Shown here: piece after piece, positions 61,960 to 64,000 of the stretch | Position numbering within the stretch: the stretch's first letter is position 1 | Layout: every line of letters begins with the position of its first letter | Origin: Streptomyces sindenensis | GTDB taxonomy: Bacteria; Actinomycetota; Actinomycetes; Streptomycetales; Streptomycetaceae | Assembly (NCBI RefSeq): GCF_014649035.1 | Contig: NZ_BMSG01000013.1 | Span: 62,001 to 126,000, forward strand | Direction: 5' to 3' | DNA: 64,000 nucleotides | The notes under the pieces: generated by a model | Seen by the model: the letters and a program-made list of their open reading frames with translations, nothing else | What the model was told of the DNA's origin: nothing | The model's database searches: none | Translations under genes and position numbers: made by a program

Positions 61960-62437
61960 ACCAGACGGCCTTGCCCTGCTCCGTGGTGCGGTGACCGCAC
62001 GCGGAGCTGAGGGTCCGGATCAGCAGCAGGCCGCGGCCGTGCTCCTGCCAGGGATCGACCTCGAAGCCCGGCTGCGGCCGGGACAGGTCGCCCGGCGGGG
62101 CGGGGTCGCGGTCGTGCACCTCGACCTGGCAGCCGGTGGGCAGCAGCTCCACGACCAGTTCGATGGGCTCGCCGCCCAGGGTGTGCTCGACCGCGTTGGC
62201 CACCAGCTCGGCGGTCAGCAGTTCGGCGGTGTCGCTGTCGGCCGGGGCGTCGATGTCCGACAGGGCCGTACGGATGAGGGCCCGGGCGATCGGCACCGCC
62301 GCGGTGGAGTGCGGCAGGGCGATGCGCCAGGAAGCGGGAACGGGGACATCGGGCGGCACGGCAGGGTTTCCGTTCGGGAGCGGGTCTACCTGAAGCGGGA
62401 GGTCTCGGCCCTCGCGTACGCGTCTTCTCGGGTTCAC
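61910..62437 (-). CDS. RsbW-like ATP-binding (GHKL) regulator
   Basis: 175 residues from GTG. A single HATPase domain: N-box ELLTAELVANAVEHT, G1 VEVHDRDPAPP, G2 EHGRGLLLIRTLSSACG. There is no histidine phosphotransfer domain, so it is an anti-sigma-factor-type serine kinase or similar switch. Streptomycetes have dozens. No anti-anti-sigma partner adjoins it. The 50-nt overlap with the permease end is antisense. Confidence 0.8.
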   Translation of the reverse strand: MNPRRRVREGRDLPLQVDPLPNGNPAVPPDVPVPASWRIALPHSTAAVPIARALIRTALSDIDAPADSDTAELLTAELVANAVEHTLGGEPIELVVELLPTGCQVEVHDRDPAPPGDLSRPQPGFEVDPWQEHGRGLLLIRTLSSACGHRTTEQGKAVWFTLPAIPAQPGPSPGS

Positions 62438-62656
62438 GTCGTGCTCGTGACGAGACTTCTTGGTTTCAACCTTACGAACCGCTCCGGCTCAGCCATAGGG
62501 GCGGTCGGCCGGAGCAAAGGGGACTTTCGCCACAACAGTCTCATGGATGCGGTATTGCGACCTCGTGACGGCAGTCACGCATGAGTGATAACTTCGGAGG
62601 CGGAACGCGACCCGCGCACGGCCGGCACCAGCCCGATCGCTGAAGGGGACCCCTCC

Positions 62657-63484
62657 ATGAGCCCGTTTCCCAGCTCGGCCCCGAGCACCGAGGAATGGCG
62701 TCATCTCCGGCTGACCCGGGACGACGGTGTGGCAACCGTCACATTCTCCCGCCCCGAGAAACTCAACGCGCTCACCTTCGGCGCCTACGCCGATCTGCGC
62801 GACCTCCTCGCCGAGCTCTCCCGGGAACGCTCCGTCCGCGCCCTGGTCCTCGCCGGGGAGGGGCGCGGCTTCTGCTCCGGCGGCGACGTGGACGAGATCA
62901 TCGGCGCCACCCTGGCCATGGACACCGCGCAGCTCCTCGACTTCAACCGGATGACCGGACAGGTCGTCCGGGCCCTGCGGGAGTGCCCCTTCCCCGTCGT
63001 CGCCGCCGTCCACGGGGTCGCGGCGGGCGCCGGAGCGGTCCTGGCCCTCGCCGCCGACTTCCGGGTCGCCGACCCCTCGGCCCGCTTCGCCTTCCTCTTC
63101 ACCCGGGTCGGCCTCTCCGGCGGCGACATGGGCGCGGCCTACCTGCTGCCCCGGGTCGTCGGCCTCGGCCACGCCACCCGGCTCCTGATGCTCGGCGACG
63201 CCGTCCGCGCCCCCGAGGCGGAGCGCATCGGCCTGATCAGCGAGCTGGCCGAGGAGGGGAAGGCCGACGAACGCGCCGCCGAGCTGGCCCGCCGCCTCGC
63301 GGACGGACCCGCCCTCGCGCTCGCCCAGACCAAGGCCCTGCTCACCGCCGAGCTGGACATGCCGCTCGCAGCCTCCGTCGAGCTGGACGCCAACACCCAG
63401 GCCCTCCTGATGCACGGCGAGGACTACGCCGAGTTCCACGCCGCCTTCACCGAGAAGCGGCCCCCGAAGTGGCAGGGGCGGTAG
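62657..63484 (+). CDS. Enoyl-CoA hydratase/isomerase family protein
   Basis: 275 residues. ATG 62657 has AAGGGGA upstream. Crotonase fold: FSRPEKLNALTFGAY, oxyanion-hole segments GEGRGFCSGGDVDE and VHGVAAGAGAVLALAADFRVA, then FLFTRVGLSGGDMGAAYLLPRVVG. It ends two bases before the next gene. It probably works with the aryl-CoA hydroxylase downstream in aromatic acid breakdown via CoA thioesters. Confidence 0.84.
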   Translation: MSPFPSSAPSTEEWRHLRLTRDDGVATVTFSRPEKLNALTFGAYADLRDLLAELSRERSVRALVLAGEGRGFCSGGDVDEIIGATLAMDTAQLLDFNRMTGQVVRALRECPFPVVAAVHGVAAGAGAVLALAADFRVADPSARFAFLFTRVGLSGGDMGAAYLLPRVVGLGHATRLLMLGDAVRAPEAERIGLISELAEEGKADERAAELARRLADGPALALAQTKALLTAELDMPLAASVELDANTQALLMHGEDYAEFHAAFTEKRPPKWQGR

Positions 63485-63486
63485 CC

Positions 63487-64000
63487 GTGGCGCGCGGCAC
63501 CGCACCCGTACGGCGCATCGCGGTCATCGGCGGCGGCCCCGGCGGGCTCTACGCCGCCTCCCTGCTCAAACGGCTCGACCCGGACCGCGAGGTCACCGTC
63601 TTCGAGCGCAACGCCCCCGACGACACCTTCGGCTTCGGCGTCGTCCTCTCCGACGAGACCCTCGGCGGCATCGAACACGCCGACCCCGAGGTCCACCGTG
63701 CCCTCGGCCGTGAGTTCGTCCGCTGGGACACCATCGACATCGTCCACCGCGGCCGCACCCACACCTCCGGCGGACACGGCTTCGCCGCCCTCGGCCGCCG
63801 CCGGCTCCTGGAGATCCTGCACGAGCGCTGCGCCGGCCTCGGCGTCGGCCTCCGCTTCCGCACCCCGGCCCCGCCCGCCGCCGAGCTCGCCGCCCACCAC
63901 GACCTGGTCATCGCCGCCGACGGGGTGCACAGCGCCACCCGTGCCGCGCATGCCGACGCCTTCGGGCCGGACATCACCGAACACCGCAACCGCTACATCT
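63487..64000 (+). CDS. Aryl-CoA hydroxylase N-terminus (salicylyl-CoA 5-hydroxylase/anthraniloyl-CoA monooxygenase type; cut by window)
   Basis: Only the first 171 residues are seen. FAD motif IAVIGGGPGGLYAASLLKRLDP, then VFERNAPDDTFGFGVVLSDETLGGIEHADPEV, the family's diagnostic opening, and DLVIAADGVHSATR. Full-length members are often ~760 residues with a C-terminal old-yellow-enzyme half. The adjoining crotonase supports a CoA-thioester route. Which acid is used cannot be told. Confidence 0.78.
   Translation, partial: MARGTAPVRRIAVIGGGPGGLYAASLLKRLDPDREVTVFERNAPDDTFGFGVVLSDETLGGIEHADPEVHRALGREFVRWDTIDIVHRGRTHTSGGHGFAALGRRRLLEILHERCAGLGVGLRFRTPAPPAAELAAHHDLVIAADGVHSATRAAHADAFGPDITEHRNRYI

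Noticed and set aside
1..64000. Mobile elements or attachment sites
   Set aside because: No transposase, integrase, terminal inverted repeats or tRNA-end duplications were found, and composition looks even, so recent transfer is not supported.

Overview
The window is high-GC actinobacterial chromosome, almost certainly Streptomyces. The evidence is strong third-position G/C bias, AGGAG-type ribosome sites mixed with GTG/TTG starts, many ATGA/GTGA gene overlaps, and typical gene content: SepF-like protein, F420-type oxidoreductase, RsbW-like ATPase, DmdR-type iron box, CsoR-type operator and a rare TTA codon. No rRNA, tRNA, CRISPR array, transposase or integrase was found.

Layout. 1-1.1 kb: 3' end of a GH3 glycosidase. 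1.1-7.1 kb: a SUKH-like protein, then a zinc-uptake cluster of the aztABCD type with two AztD-like paralogues and a Zur-like box between divergent aztA and aztB. 7.2-15.2 kb: a poly-gamma-glutamate type cluster on the minus strand (pgsB, pgsC, CapA/PgsA, an NlpC/P60 enzyme and a double TM-sensor-HAMP protein), with a divergent lipoprotein. 15.4-24.8 kb: trans-4-hydroxyproline catabolism (two proline-racemase-family enzymes, a three-subunit D-hydroxyproline dehydrogenase, a DapA-family deaminase, ketoglutarate-semialdehyde dehydrogenase, an ornithine cyclodeaminase-family reductase and a GntR regulator). 24.9-35.1 kb: an aminopeptidase P, a five-gene dipeptide/oligopeptide ABC transporter and a secreted M9 collagenase. 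35-42 kb: VWA protein, LysE exporter with a MocR regulator, FeS-type photolyase, small membrane protein with an XRE regulator. 41.8-46.3 kb: CsoR-type operator before a His-rich exported protein, then an iron-box-preceded siderophore uptake operon. 46.5-53.6 kb: mostly housekeeping or unknown genes. 53.7-57.8 kb: the Hen1-Pnkp RNA-repair pair. 57.9-62 kb: arginine deiminase, ornithine carbamoyltransferase and an amino-acid permease. 62-64 kb: RsbW-like ATPase, enoyl-CoA hydratase and the start of an aryl-CoA hydroxylase.

Main idea. The 15.4-35.1 kb block reads as one programme for feeding on collagen. Collagenase cuts the triple helix outside the cell, the Opp/Dpp-type transporter imports peptides, aminopeptidase P releases residues before proline or hydroxyproline, and the hydroxyproline genes carry the product to 2-oxoglutarate. 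A 14-bp imperfect palindrome, consensus TGTACAATGTCACA, lies in all four promoter regions of the block: before the catabolic genes, before the gntR gene, between the peptidase and the transporter, and before the collagenase. At the transporter it fits inside the spacer of a recognisable promoter. This points to one GntR regulon covering secretion, uptake and catabolism. The enzyme functions rest on family knowledge; the regulon is inferred from motif sharing seen directly in the sequence.
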